Shown: positions 16,536-25,681, counted from the stretch's first letter. The stretch: 64,000 bases of DNA from Rhodospirillaceae bacterium (GCA_002706405.1 PALN01000077.1:1-64000), one strand, 5' to 3'. Numbers and translations are program-made. The notes: generated by a model from the letters alone, not told the origin.

Positions 16536-17936
16536 ATGCGCGCCGACACGATCCTGATCAATGCCGGGCCGGGCGAGATGCGCGTGGCGCTGCTTGCCAA
16601 GGGCACGGTAATCCAGGTTCTGTTCGAGCGGGATGCCGACGACGGCGTCGAAGGTGCCGTGTTCGCCGGGCGGGTGACTGCCATCAACCGCGACCTCAAC
16701 GCCGCCTTCGTCGATATCGACGGTGCCGAGCCGGGCTTCCTTGCCGCCGGCGACGCCCGCCGGTCCGGCGACCAGCGCATCAAATCCATCACCGACGTGC
16801 TCGGCGAAGGCGACAAGGTCCTGGTTCAGGCCGACCGCGAGGCCATGGACGGCAAGGGGCCGCGCCTGACCTGCCGCCTGGCGCTGACCGGCCGCTTCGT
16901 GACCCTGCATCTGGGCGGCGAAGGCATCAAATATTCGCGCTTTCTTTCTCCGGCCGAGCGTAAGGAGCTCGAGGTGCTTGAGGAAGTCCTGCCCGGCGAT
17001 TGCGGCCTGACCTTCACCCCCGCCGCCGGCGGGGCCGAGATCGCCCAGGTCTCCGCCGACCTCGAAAACCTGCTTGCCCTGCGCGACGACGTCGACGCCG
17101 CGTTCCAAGACACCGTCAAGGCGCCCGAGGCGCTGTTGGCGCCGCCGGATGCCATCGAGCGGGCCCTCATGCTCGCCGGGCCGCGTAGCCGCGTCGTCGC
17201 CGACGATCCCGCGGCGGCGCGTCTGGTCGAAGACCTGGCGCCCGGCCTGAAGGTCGAGGTTTGGTCCGGCAGGTCGCCGCTGTTCGAGGAATTCGGCGTC
17301 GAGGAAACCCTGGACGGCGTGCTTTCGCCCGTGGTCTCCCTGCCGTCCGGCGGGCGGGTGATCATTGCGGAAACTCCGGCGCTCACGGCCATCGACGTCG
17401 ACACGGGCCAGACCAAGGGTGGACCGCTGGGTTCCGGCTCGCCCCAGCGCCTGGCCGCCAAGGCCAACCGTGAGGCCGTAACCGCCATCGCCCGCGAATT
17501 GCGCCTGCGCAACCTGGCGGGCCAGATCGTGATCGATTTCCTGGCCATGAAGGGCAAGAAGGAACGCCTGGAAGTGCTCGCCCAACTGCGCAGTGCCCTG
17601 GCCGGCGACCCGGTGGAATGCCATGTGCTCGGCTATACGGGCCTGGGCCTGGTGGAATTGACGCGCCGCCGCCGCGGCCCGTCGTTGACCCGCCTGCTCG
17701 GCCGCCCGGCGGGCCTGACGCCGGACCCCACGGCGGCCGCCCTGGCCGCATTGCGCCGGGCCCTTGCGGTGCGGGGGGCGGTGATCCGCATCGCCTGCGC
17801 GGGTGATGTGGCCGACGCCCTGGCGGGGCCGCTCAAGGACGCGCTGGAAGATGCCAATACCCGCACCGGCGGGGCCATCCGGGTCGAGCGTGATGCGGCG
17901 CTCACGCCCGGCCGATTTGAGATTCGGGAGGGCTAA
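16536..17936 (+). CDS. rng: ribonuclease E/G family protein (RNase G type)
   Basis: This 466-residue endoribonuclease begins with the S1-containing domain ([21 protein letters not shown]). The DNase I-like catalytic core contains the two metal-binding aspartates in [10 protein letters not shown] and IVIDFLAMK. After the core, [15 protein letters not shown] is followed directly by a divergent tail. The CPxCxG zinc-link that joins subunits in E. coli RNase E and G is absent, so the oligomeric state may differ. It lies between maf and yacG with 4-bp gaps. Confidence 0.92.
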   Translation: MRADTILINAGPGEMRVALLAKGTVIQVLFERDADDGVEGAVFAGRVTAINRDLNAAFVDIDGAEPGFLAAGDARRSGDQRIKSITDVLGEGDKVLVQADREAMDGKGPRLTCRLALTGRFVTLHLGGEGIKYSRFLSPAERKELEVLEEVLPGDCGLTFTPAAGGAEIAQVSADLENLLALRDDVDAAFQDTVKAPEALLAPPDAIERALMLAGPRSRVVADDPAAARLVEDLAPGLKVEVWSGRSPLFEEFGVEETLDGVLSPVVSLPSGGRVIIAETPALTAIDVDTGQTKGGPLGSGSPQRLAAKANREAVTAIARELRLRNLAGQIVIDFLAMKGKKERLEVLAQLRSALAGDPVECHVLGYTGLGLVELTRRRRGPSLTRLLGRPAGLTPDPTAAALAALRRALAVRGAVIRIACAGDVADALAGPLKDALEDANTRTGGAIRVERDAALTPGRFEIREG

Positions 17937-17940
17937 CGCC

Positions 17941-18150
17941 ATGAGCGAGATGACGGGCGCCAAGGTCGTTCCCCTGAAGCGCAAACCCTGCCCGATCTGC
18001 AAGAAGCCGCCGGTCACCGAGTATCTGCCGTTCTGCTCCAAACGCTGCGCCGATATCGACCTCGGCCAATGGCTGGGCGAGGGCTATCGCATCCCGACCA
18101 ACCAATCCCCCGAAGATCCGGACGCCGAGGACGAGTATACCGGGGATTAA
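17941..18150 (+). CDS. yacG: DNA gyrase inhibitor YacG (zinc-binding)
   Basis: YacG is a small zinc protein that binds GyrB and inhibits DNA gyrase. The 69-residue protein has the four-cysteine knuckle CPIC (17-20) and FCSKRC (Cys32, Cys36), followed by [13 protein letters not shown] and an acidic tail. It begins 4 bp after the RNase G stop, so it is probably co-transcribed with it. Confidence 0.93.
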   Translation: MSEMTGAKVVPLKRKPCPICKKPPVTEYLPFCSKRCADIDLGQWLGEGYRIPTNQSPEDPDAEDEYTGD

Positions 18151-18233
18151 GCCCCGTGCCCGGCCGCCCGGCGGCGGGATGCAAGGCCGGAAATACGTGG
18201 AAATTCGCGTGAAAATTCCTCGCGCACCTGCGC

Positions 18234-18262
18234 TGGACAGGGCCTCTGATTTCTTCTATAAG
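18234..18262 (+). promoter_or_regulatory. sigma-70-type promoter for tRNA-Phe
   Basis: TGGACA at 18234-18239 and TATAAG at 18257-18262 are separated by exactly 17 bases. The tRNA begins 54 bases downstream of the -10 box. This is the best housekeeping-type promoter match noticed in the window. Confidence 0.65.
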
Positions 18263-18315
18263 CCACGTCTTGCCAACGGGCGGTGGCCTTTCAGGCCGTC
18301 GCCGACGCACGGTTT

Positions 18316-18391
18316 GCCCAGGTAGCTCAGTTGGTAGAGCATCGCACTGAAAATGCGGGTGTCGGTGGTTCAAATCCGCCCCTGGGCACCA
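18316..18391 (+). tRNA. tRNA-Phe (anticodon GAA)
   Basis: The 76-nt sequence folds as a cloverleaf. The acceptor GCCCAGG pairs with CCTGGGC, the D-arm is GCTC/GAGC, and the anticodon arm TCGCA-CTGAAAA-TGCGG has GAA at the anticodon. The T-arm is GGTGG-TTCAAAT-CCGCC, and an encoded CCA follows the discriminator A. Confidence 0.97.
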
Positions 18392-18550
18392 TTCCCTCCC
18401 GAACATATTGATTTATCACGGCCATTCCGGCGCAGAGCTTCTTGCGCGTACCGCCAGCCATGGGCGCGGAACACGGACACACGCCATCCTGCGCGGTCCG
18501 CTATGGGGAGCGGATCACGCGGGATGTCATCGTCGGAAAGATGGTGAGGC

Positions 18551-18796
18551 TCAGGCCGCCTTGGCCAGGCCGTCGAACAACTGCGCGTTCGGACAGAACC
18601 AGTGGTAGTCCTGCGCCCCGTCCAGGCCGGCCAGCCAGGAAAAGCACGCGTCGGCGTTTTCGCAGGTCCGGCAACGGGCATTGGCCAACCGCATGCGGTC
18701 TTGCGGCACATGGGCGCTGTCGATGTTAAGGGTCTTCAACGCTTCCCGAAGTAGAGGGGATTGGGCGGCGTCGTCGCTTTCAAGAAGATGAACCAT
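18551..18796 (-). CDS. small cysteine-containing protein, DUF6455-like
   Basis: The 81-residue protein carries CRTCENADACFSWL and a distal FCPNAQLFDGLAKA, giving a C-x2-C-x5-C ... C pattern. This resembles small alphaproteobacterial DUF6455 proteins, probably metal-binding. The ATG at 18796 has GAGGAG seven bases upstream; the earlier ATG at 18811 overlaps that site. The gene is isolated between the tRNA and the thiol dioxygenase operon. The family assignment is from memory of the motif spacing only. Confidence 0.6.
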   Translation of the reverse strand: MVHLLESDDAAQSPLLREALKTLNIDSAHVPQDRMRLANARCRTCENADACFSWLAGLDGAQDYHWFCPNAQLFDGLAKAA

Positions 18797-18924
18797 GATG
18801 ATGCTCCTCATCGTCCAGGGTGGTCATTGAGGCCATCCTAGCGATCGGGCATCGGTTCGCATTGATCCAGGTCATCCGCGCCGCCGGTTCGCGCGGCGGG
18901 ATGAGCCGGAATCAGATAGTCGCG

Positions 18925-19551
18925 TCAGGCGGCCGGCAGCGTCGCCCGCACGGTCGCCGAACGGTCCCACAGGTTCGGCACGCTGGTCGAGGAATAGCCC
19001 GAGACGAAGGGTTTGATCTCGTCCGTTTCCGGCTTGAACACATGACGCGAGACCGCGCCGATGTTGGCGCCGTAAACGTGGATGCTGATCGACGGCTTGT
19101 CGGCGAAGGAATTTTCGACGACGTGGATATCACCGATGGTCGGCGACACGGCTTCGACCTGGCCGGGAGTCAGTTCGGCCCAGTCCCCCACCTGCTGCAG
19201 CTTGCCTTGGGCGTCCTGTTCAAAGCGGATTTCCTTTTCCGCCCCCCGCAGCATGCCGATCAGGCCCCAGACCGTATGGTCATGGACGGGGGTCTTCTGG
19301 CCGGGGCCCCAGACGAAGCTGACGACGGAGAACCGTTCCAACGGGTCGGCGTGCAAAAGGTACTGCTGATAAAATTCGGGATGGGGCTGGGCGAATGCCT
19401 CGGGCAGCCAGTCGTCGCGGGATACCAGCGTGCCCAGCAGCTTGCGGCCTTCGGCGAGCAGGGTTTCTTCGGCGTCGGTCTTGGAAACAAGGTTCGTCAT
19501 GGCGATGACGAAATCGCGCAGCGGCGCGATGGAGTCGGGAGAAGCGGTCAT
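18925..19551 (-). CDS. Gln-type thiol dioxygenase (3-mercaptopropionate/cysteine dioxygenase family)
   Basis: This 208-residue cupin oxidises a small thiol to the sulfinate with O2 and mononuclear iron. The three iron ligands are His90 and His92 (PVHDHTVWG) and His143 (DIHVVEN). The second-sphere His158 and Tyr160 are in ISIHVYGAN. The segment YQQYLLHADPLERFSVVSF has Gln where mammalian cysteine dioxygenase has the substrate-binding Arg. This Gln-type group is known to prefer 3-mercaptopropionate. The ATG overlaps the TGA of the IclR gene (ATGA), and GGAAGG lies upstream. It is the last gene of a four-gene operon. The family is firm, the substrate likely. Confidence 0.88.
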   Translation of the reverse strand: MTASPDSIAPLRDFVIAMTNLVSKTDAEETLLAEGRKLLGTLVSRDDWLPEAFAQPHPEFYQQYLLHADPLERFSVVSFVWGPGQKTPVHDHTVWGLIGMLRGAEKEIRFEQDAQGKLQQVGDWAELTPGQVEAVSPTIGDIHVVENSFADKPSISIHVYGANIGAVSRHVFKPETDEIKPFVSGYSSTSVPNLWDRSATVRATLPAA

Positions 19552-20405
19552 TCGGGTGCCTTCCGTTTTTCTTTCTCTTGGAGGATGGGGCGGCCGGGGG
19601 CCAGGGGAATAGATGCGGCGGTGGCGCCGATGGCGCAAGGATCGATCGGTGCCGGCGGCGCCGTATCGCCGGCCAGGGCGCGTTCGACGGCGTCCGCGGC
19701 CTTGGTGACCTCAACGCCCAACGCCTTGAAGCGGCCGGGGCGCAGGCGTTCCGCCGGGCCGGACACACCGATGGCGGCGATCACGCCGCCGGCCGGATCG
19801 TGGATCGGGGCGGCCACGCCGCAGACCGTTTCCTGCCATTCGCCGGCGTTGACGGCATAGCCGCGCGTGCGGATGCCCGCCATTTCCTGAAGGAAGGCGC
19901 CGGCGTCGGTAATGCTCTTGGGGGTGTGGGCGTGCAGGTTTTCGGCCAGCGCGCCGAGCGTCGCCTCGCCCAGGGCGGCCAGCATGGCCTTGCCCGTGGC
20001 GACGCAGCGCGCGGGGGCGCGGCCGCCGATCGCGGAATAGGCGCGCACCGGCTCGGGGCTTTCCAGCTTGTGCAGGTAGACCACCTCGTCCCCGTCGAGG
20101 ACGGAAAGGTGGACGCTTTCCCGGGTCCGCGCGAGCAGGGCCTCCATGGCCGGCAGGGCCAGTTGGCGGAGGTCGAGATGATGGAGCATGGCCGTGCCCA
20201 GTTCCCACAGGCGGATCGCCGCCGCATAGGTGCCGGTGGCGGCGTCGCGGCGAACATAGCCCAGTTCCGTCAGGGTCTGCAGCAGGCGGTGGGCGTTGCT
20301 TTTGCCCAGATCAACCCGAGCCGCCAGTTCCGACACGCCGAGGGCACGGTCGCTATGGGCCAGCACTTCCAACAGCGCCATGCCGTTGACCAGGGTGTTG
20401 TTCAT
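19548..20405 (-). CDS. IclR-family transcriptional regulator
   Basis: The 285-residue protein has the IclR winged helix (LGVSELAARVDLGKSNAHRL) followed by the GAF-like effector domain with the usual SAIGGRAPARCVATGKAML and GVAAPIHDPAGGVIAAIGVSGP segments. It is embedded in the operon it probably controls: its ATG overlaps the CoA-transferase TGA, and its TGA overlaps the dioxygenase ATG. The palindrome at 22637-22655 in the operon promoter is the natural candidate for its operator. Confidence 0.9.
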   Translation of the reverse strand: MNNTLVNGMALLEVLAHSDRALGVSELAARVDLGKSNAHRLLQTLTELGYVRRDAATGTYAAAIRLWELGTAMLHHLDLRQLALPAMEALLARTRESVHLSVLDGDEVVYLHKLESPEPVRAYSAIGGRAPARCVATGKAMLAALGEATLGALAENLHAHTPKSITDAGAFLQEMAGIRTRGYAVNAGEWQETVCGVAAPIHDPAGGVIAAIGVSGPAERLRPGRFKALGVEVTKAADAVERALAGDTAPPAPIDPCAIGATAASIPLAPGRPILQEKEKRKAPE

Positions 20406-21610
20406 GCGACCACTCCGCCGGCCCGCCATTCGGCGATGTCGTCGGCGCTGAACCCGGCTTCGGCCAGGATCTCGTCGCTATGTTCGCCGACATGGGGCGG
20501 CGCGCGGTCGACGGCGCCGCTACCGTGGGCCAGCTTGAACCCCGGCCCGACCAGACGCAGGGGGCCGTAGGGCGAGTCCACTTCCTGCAGAAGGCCGCGT
20601 TCCATGACCTGAGGATGGTCGGCGATCTCGTCGATGCCCTTCACCGTGGCGCAGGGCACGTCGGCTTCGGTCAGGCGCTGTTCCCAGGAGTCCGGATCAC
20701 CTTCGCGCATGGCGCCCTCGATCACGTCGCGCAGGGCGTCCGCGTTTTCCGTCCGCGCCGCCCAATCGACGAAGCGCGGATCGGCGAGCGCGTCTTCCCG
20801 GCCCAGCGCCTTCATCAGGTTGACGAACTGCTTTTCCAACAGGATCGCCAGGATGATGTAGCCGTTGCCGCAGCGGAAGCGGTCGGCGGTCACCTTGCGG
20901 GTGACCGACAGGTTGCCGTATTGGCGCTGCACGAAACCGGCGACGGTGTATTCGGTCACGTGCTGGGCCAGGAAATTGAGGGTCGAATCCAGCATGGCGA
21001 CGTCGACGAACTGGCCCTTGCCGGTCTGCGTGCGCTGGTGCAGGGCGGCGGAAACGGCGAAGGCGCCGGTCATCCCGCCGATCAGGTCGCAGGCGGCGAA
21101 GCCCGCGCGCATGGGCCCGCCCTCGGCCTCGCCGGTGATCGACATGATGCCGGACATTGCCTGAATCTTGCCGTCGAAGGCCGCCTTGGCACTTTCCGGC
21201 CCGCTGTGGCCGAACCCGGATACCGCGCAATAGATCAGTTTCGGATTGATCGCCTTGAGCGTTTCGTAGCCCAGGCCGAAGCGGTCCATCACGCCGGGGC
21301 GGAAGTTTTCCCAGACGATGTCGGCGTCCTGGACCAGGCGTTTGACGATTTCCTGGGCCTCCGGCTTTTTCAGGTCGAGGGTCAGGCTGCGTTTGTTGGC
21401 GTTGATCGCCATGAAGGCCGGCGCCATGTTGCGGTCGACCCATTCCTGGCTGAGCTGGGCGCGCCGGTTGTCCTCGCCGCCGATGGGTTCGATCTTGACC
21501 ACGTCGGCGCCCAGCAGGGCGAACTGATAGGTCCCGAACGGGCCGGCGAAGAACCGGGTGAAGTCGAGAACCTTGATCCCGTCAAAGGGGCGGGGGCCCG
21601 GCGCGGTCAT
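20402..21610 (-). CDS. type III (CaiB/BaiF) CoA-transferase
   Basis: Family III transferases move CoA between carboxylic acids through a mixed anhydride on a conserved aspartate. The 402-residue protein shows the N-terminal VLDFTRFFAGPFGTYQFALL and the LGADVVKIEP strand. Further motifs are VWENFRPGVMDRFG and the active-site region GQFVDVAMLDSTLNFL containing the nucleophilic Asp. Its start ATG overlaps the TGA of the upstream GrdB-like gene. In this operon it probably activates the acid made or used by that protein or by the thiol dioxygenase; the acid is unknown. Confidence 0.92.
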   Translation of the reverse strand: MTAPGPRPFDGIKVLDFTRFFAGPFGTYQFALLGADVVKIEPIGGEDNRRAQLSQEWVDRNMAPAFMAINANKRSLTLDLKKPEAQEIVKRLVQDADIVWENFRPGVMDRFGLGYETLKAINPKLIYCAVSGFGHSGPESAKAAFDGKIQAMSGIMSITGEAEGGPMRAGFAACDLIGGMTGAFAVSAALHQRTQTGKGQFVDVAMLDSTLNFLAQHVTEYTVAGFVQRQYGNLSVTRKVTADRFRCGNGYIILAILLEKQFVNLMKALGREDALADPRFVDWAARTENADALRDVIEGAMREGDPDSWEQRLTEADVPCATVKGIDEIADHPQVMERGLLQEVDSPYGPLRLVGPGFKLAHGSGAVDRAPPHVGEHSDEILAEAGFSADDIAEWRAGGVVA

Positions 21611-22584
21611 GCCGTCCCCCCGGCTGCTGCCTTCTTCAATTCCTTTTCGCGCAGTTCCTTGGCGACGATGCGGGCGTTCTCCGCCTCGGCGCGCAGCGCC
21701 GCGACTTCCTCGGGCGAGCGGCGGGCGATGTTGCAATAGTCACCCTTCCAATCCGGATCGTCAGACCAGCGCAGCGGCGATTGCACCGTGGTGCGCGGGC
21801 CGATGGCGCTTTCCAGCACGCGCAGGCCCAGCTCCAGCGTTTCCGCCTGGGATGTCGGGTCGTGCGGCCGGCCGGCGGCGTTGCCCAGGGGAAAGTCGCT
21901 GAACAGAAAGCGCGGCACGCCGCAGTATTCGACAATGTCCTTGGCGCAGCCCATGACCACCGTGGGGATGCCGTTGGCTTCCAGATGGCGGGCGATCAGG
22001 CAGAGGGTCTGGTGACAGATCGGGCAGTTGGGGATCAGGATCACCACGTCTGCACCGTCTTCTTGGCAACGGTTGAGAATTTCCGGGCAGTCGAAATTGA
22101 GGGTGTGCTGCTGGCTGCGGTTGGTCGGCGCACCGTGGAAGCGCTTCGTCAGGCCGCCGATCCGCCCGGCCGCCACGGCGTCCCGCAATGCGGCCAAGGG
22201 GAACCAGGCGCGGGCGTCTTCCAGGCTGGTATGAATCCGGTCGATGCCGACATGGGAAATCCGCAGATCGTGTTCCGCCGCCGTGTCGCCGGAATAGACC
22301 TGATAGAACTTGGCGGCGGAGTTGTAGGGTGCCCCCGGTCCCTGCGGGCCCTTGTCCGGCTGATAGGGGGCCGCCGTGGTGATGAAGGTCACCTTCGATT
22401 GCGCCAGGGGCTTGGTCAGCGGCGTGAACGGCACGTCGATGTAATGGGCCCAGACATAGGGGTTGTCGTAGCCCAGCGCGAGATACCATTCCCGCGTCCG
22501 CCGCATATAGGGGACGGGTTGATCCAGTTCCGGCGCAAAGGCCAATCCGCCGTCGCTCTTGGGCGCGGTCTTACTCGATGTCAT
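21607..22584 (-). CDS. GrdB-like protein (glycine/sarcosine/betaine reductase component B family)
   Basis: The 325-residue protein resembles the GrdB/PrdB family of clostridial selenoprotein reductases: DLRISHVGIDRI, the Cys187-Pro-Ile-Cys190 pair in LIPNCPICHQT, and LEANGIPTVVMGCAKDIVEY. In the clostridial enzymes a selenocysteine lies just before this pair. Here there is neither an in-frame TGA nor a Cys at that spot, so the classical selenide chemistry cannot occur. An aerobic context (the thiol dioxygenase in the same operon) also argues for another activity on an amine or thiol. The ATG at 22584 has GAGG seven bases upstream; an ATG at 22590 is possible. It is the first gene of the operon. 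Confidence 0.72.
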   Translation of the reverse strand: MTSSKTAPKSDGGLAFAPELDQPVPYMRRTREWYLALGYDNPYVWAHYIDVPFTPLTKPLAQSKVTFITTAAPYQPDKGPQGPGAPYNSAAKFYQVYSGDTAAEHDLRISHVGIDRIHTSLEDARAWFPLAALRDAVAAGRIGGLTKRFHGAPTNRSQQHTLNFDCPEILNRCQEDGADVVILIPNCPICHQTLCLIARHLEANGIPTVVMGCAKDIVEYCGVPRFLFSDFPLGNAAGRPHDPTSQAETLELGLRVLESAIGPRTTVQSPLRWSDDPDWKGDYCNIARRSPEEVAALRAEAENARIVAKELREKELKKAAAGGTA

Positions 22585-22636
22585 CCTCATGCCTCGTGTC
22601 TTGATTTCACGGGTCGGTCGGATCGTATGATCCGTT

Positions 22637-22655
22637 TGTTCTATTATATAGAACA
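22637..22655 (-). promoter_or_regulatory. 19-nt palindrome over the -10 box of the GrdB-like operon
   Basis: TGTTCTATTATATAGAACA is a perfect inverted repeat with 8-bp arms and a 3-nt centre. Read on the minus strand it contains TATAAT (22643-22648) about 55 bp upstream of the first start codon. Repressor binding here would block RNA polymerase. The size and position suit the IclR protein encoded within the operon. Confidence 0.65.
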
Positions 22656-22726
22656 CGAATTCCATTAAACGGAAAAGCTTTTATCGCCGCCGCCGCACGC
22701 TTGCCCCGGGGTATCCGCGGTATGCC

Positions 22727-25669
22727 TTACGGCGCCTTGGCCGAAACCCGGCACATGTAGCCTTTGAGGTTGGCGTGGTCCGACAGCGGGTCGCGCTGGC
22801 TCTCATCCGTCAGATGGTTGACCGACGGCCAGGGGTGGAACGGCTGGGCCCGGTCCCAGCCGATGGGGATGAACACCGTGTCCAGGCGGATGCCCGCGTG
22901 CAGCCAGGCCCGCGCCCGGATTTGGCCGTGGTCGGTTTCGACCGTGACCTCCCGGCCGTCCTCGATGCCCAGTGCGGCCGCCTTGGTCGGGTGGATCTGC
23001 ACATACAGGTCCGGCCACATTTCCTGGGCCTGCCAGGAATAATGGGTCCAGGAATGGAAATGCGGGGCCGCCGGGCGGCCGGTGATCAGCTGCATGTCGA
23101 AGCCGCGGGCCTTCAGGGCGCGGGCGGGAGAATCGGCCCCTGGCTGCACGATGCGGCACGTCACCGTATCGACCTGGCCTTTGGCGAAGGGGCTGCGGAC
23201 CTGCGGGCCGGTGCCGTCGCCGCGCACCGCATAGGGCAGGTCGATGAGCTGTTCCCGGTCCGTATAGAACTCGGGCAGGGCGGAAAAGCCGAGGGCCTGG
23301 AACTTGGCTTCCTGCGCCGGGGTCCAGAATTCCAGCTTGCCGCTTTTGGTCGGGAAGCGGTGGCCTTCGGGGGAACCGAGGGCGGTCGTGCCTTCCAGGT
23401 GCAGGGTCTCGATCTCCGGGGCGTCTTCGTCGGCCACGGGGACACGGACCCAGCGCCAGGGCACGGAATGCAGACGCTTCTGCGTGCAGCCTTTCATCCA
23501 GGGATCGTTGATGCACATCTCGTCCCAGAACAGGGCCGAGTCCTTGTACTTGTCCTGCAGTACGTCGTCGAAGCCGAACCGCTTGCCCAGCTCGATCCAG
23601 ATCCAGCCGTCGGCCTTGGCCTCGCCCGGCGGCTCGATCACCTTGTCGATCCAGACCACCCGGCGGTCTTCGCTGGCGCGGCTGATCTCGCCTTTCTCCA
23701 CGCCGGTGGCGGCGGGCAGGACATAATCCGCATAGGCGCTGGTTTCATTGGCGAACAGTTCGATATGAACCAGCAGGTCGAGGGACTTGAAGGCCTCGCG
23801 CACCCGGTCCTGATGGGGCCAGGCCGACAGCGGATTGTTGCAGGTGATGAAGGCGCGGATCGGATAGGGATCGGCCGTCTGCATGGCGTCGAGCCAGCGC
23901 GCCGGGTTGACCCCGGCCATGGGCTTTTCCGGATGGCGGATGCGGTCCGGCGGCGCGTTGGCGACCACCGGCGACGGCGTGCCGAAGTTGAAGAAGGCGC
24001 CACCCTTGCGTCCGATATTGCCGGTGATGGCGGCCAGGAACATGAGGGCGCGGTTGGTCTGCGTGCCGTTGGCGTGCTGGTTGACGCCGCGTGCCGCGAA
24101 CATCACGCAGCCGTCGGCCCGGGCGATGTCCTCGGCCAAGGCCCGGATCTGCGCCGCGTCGATGCCGGTGATCCCGGCGGCCCAGTCCGGCGAATAGCCC
24201 TTGGCCATGAGATAGTCGCGCCAGGCGTCCCAGCCTTCGACCCAGTTGTCGCAGAACCGTTGATCCTGCAGATTGTGTTCGAACACATGATGGGCGAGGG
24301 CCAGGGCCAGGGCCAAATCCGTGCCGGGGCGGATGCCGAACCATTGATCGGCCTTGCTGGCCGTCACGGTCAGGCGCGGATCGACCACCACCATCTTGGC
24401 CCCGTTCTTCAGCCGCCAGTCATTGATCATGCCGAAATGGACGGGCCGCGATTCCGCCTGGTTGTCGCCGAAATAAACGTAGAGCGCCGCACTGCCCAGA
24501 TCGCCCGGGGTATAGCTGTTGCCGCTGCCGAGCATGCCGATGGTCTGATCGTAGGCGACGGCCTTGGCCTCGGAACAGAAGGGTTCCGTATCCGTGAAGT
24601 TGGGCGTGCCCCACATCTGGGTGAACAGGCGGATGTATCCCTTGCGGGTCAGGGTGCCCGTGCGGGTGCCGGCGAACAGGGCGAGCGCTTCCGGGCCGTG
24701 TTCGGCGCGCACGGCGTCCAGCTTGGCCGCGATCTCATCCAGGGCCTGGTCCCAGCTGATGGGCTCGAACTTACCCTCGCCCCGTTCGCCGACGCGTTTC
24801 AGCGGTTGTGTCAGACGATCAGGGCTGTTGTGAAGCTGCAGCAGGAACTGGGACTTGGGGCAGACCTTGCCCTTCCATTGGAGGTCGTCCTCGTTGCCTG
24901 TCACGCGGATCACCTTGCCGTCCTTTAGGTGGTATTGCGTCGGGCAGCAGTTGAAACAGATGGTGCAGCCGCCGGACACGATCTTGTCCGGGGCCCGTTC
25001 TTCGCGGGTCGAGCGATAGGGGAAGACGATGTCGTCCGGGGTCAACGCCGGGCGCCGCTTCGGATCGTCGATCACGGCCGGACGGTGGCGGCCCGCCATG
25101 GTAAAGCCCTCGGCGGCGGGGGCGCTGGCCTTGATGCGCTCCAGGAAGATGTTGGACGGATCCAGCAGGAAGGCGTCGTGGTCGACGGCGCGGCGGCCCT
25201 CGGTTTCGATTTTTGCCAGGTGGTCGGCGCGGTCGCCGAAGGTGATGGCCTCGCCGGGGCAGACCGTCGCGCAAGCCGGGCGCCGGCCGACCGCGCGGCG
25301 GTCGTGGCACAGGTCGCATTTCACGGCGTGATGGTCGATGGCGTCATAGCCCATGGCGCCGTAGGGGCAGGCGACGACGCATTCGCCGCAGCCCGTGCAG
25401 CGGTCTTCGTTGATGCGCACGACGCCGGTGTCCGGGTCCTTGAAGATTGCCTTGGGGACGACCGGGCAGGCACGCAGGCAGGCGGGCCGCTCACAGTGCT
25501 GGCAGGACAGGGTCAGGAAATCCAGGGCCGGCTGCGTGGTGTCGCCGAGCCAGACCACGCGGTTGCGGTTTTCGCCCGGGCCCAGGCCGTGTTCCGCCTT
25601 GCACGCGGCCTCGCAGCTTTTGCAGCCGATGCAGCGTTCCATGTCGATCATCAGGGACAGGCGGGACAT
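22727..25669 (-). CDS. fused [4Fe-4S]-ferredoxin / molybdopterin oxidoreductase
   Basis: The 980-residue protein joins the electron-transfer and catalytic subunits of a complex iron-sulfur molybdoenzyme. Residues 1-190 carry four four-cysteine motifs (starting at Cys13, Cys56, Cys91 and Cys118), as in DmsB/PsrB-type subunits. From about residue 230 a Mo-bisPGD subunit follows, with its own FeS motif CTICFNCC...C270. A Cys365 in the TEPFCSEAKAVAYD segment is the likely Mo ligand, pointing to the thiosulfate/polysulfide reductase or formate dehydrogenase side of the family rather than DMSO reductase. The C-terminal cofactor-binding domain is complete. There is no Tat signal, so the enzyme should face the cytoplasm. 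It lies 12 bp downstream of a di-haem membrane protein gene. The substrate is unknown. Confidence 0.9.
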   Translation of the reverse strand: MSRLSLMIDMERCIGCKSCEAACKAEHGLGPGENRNRVVWLGDTTQPALDFLTLSCQHCERPACLRACPVVPKAIFKDPDTGVVRINEDRCTGCGECVVACPYGAMGYDAIDHHAVKCDLCHDRRAVGRRPACATVCPGEAITFGDRADHLAKIETEGRRAVDHDAFLLDPSNIFLERIKASAPAAEGFTMAGRHRPAVIDDPKRRPALTPDDIVFPYRSTREERAPDKIVSGGCTICFNCCPTQYHLKDGKVIRVTGNEDDLQWKGKVCPKSQFLLQLHNSPDRLTQPLKRVGERGEGKFEPISWDQALDEIAAKLDAVRAEHGPEALALFAGTRTGTLTRKGYIRLFTQMWGTPNFTDTEPFCSEAKAVAYDQTIGMLGSGNSYTPGDLGSAALYVYFGDNQAESRPVHFGMINDWRLKNGAKMVVVDPRLTVTASKADQWFGIRPGTDLALALALAHHVFEHNLQDQRFCDNWVEGWDAWRDYLMAKGYSPDWAAGITGIDAAQIRALAEDIARADGCVMFAARGVNQHANGTQTNRALMFLAAITGNIGRKGGAFFNFGTPSPVVANAPPDRIRHPEKPMAGVNPARWLDAMQTADPYPIRAFITCNNPLSAWPHQDRVREAFKSLDLLVHIELFANETSAYADYVLPAATGVEKGEISRASEDRRVVWIDKVIEPPGEAKADGWIWIELGKRFGFDDVLQDKYKDSALFWDEMCINDPWMKGCTQKRLHSVPWRWVRVPVADEDAPEIETLHLEGTTALGSPEGHRFPTKSGKLEFWTPAQEAKFQALGFSALPEFYTDREQLIDLPYAVRGDGTGPQVRSPFAKGQVDTVTCRIVQPGADSPARALKARGFDMQLITGRPAAPHFHSWTHYSWQAQEMWPDLYVQIHPTKAAALGIEDGREVTVETDHGQIRARAWLHAGIRLDTVFIPIGWDRAQPFHPWPSVNHLTDESQRDPLSDHANLKGYMCRVSAKAP

Positions 25670-25681
25670 CTCTGCGTTCTC

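Noticed and set aside
22005..22029. Possible selenocysteine insertion in the GrdB-like gene
   Set aside because: The reading frame has no in-frame TGA near the CxxC region, so standard decoding explains the whole protein.
22775..24928. A 717-codon open frame on the plus strand opposite the Mo-enzyme gene
   Set aside because: It is the GC-rich mirror of the strongly supported minus-strand Mo enzyme, with low-complexity Gly/Arg/His composition and no motifs.
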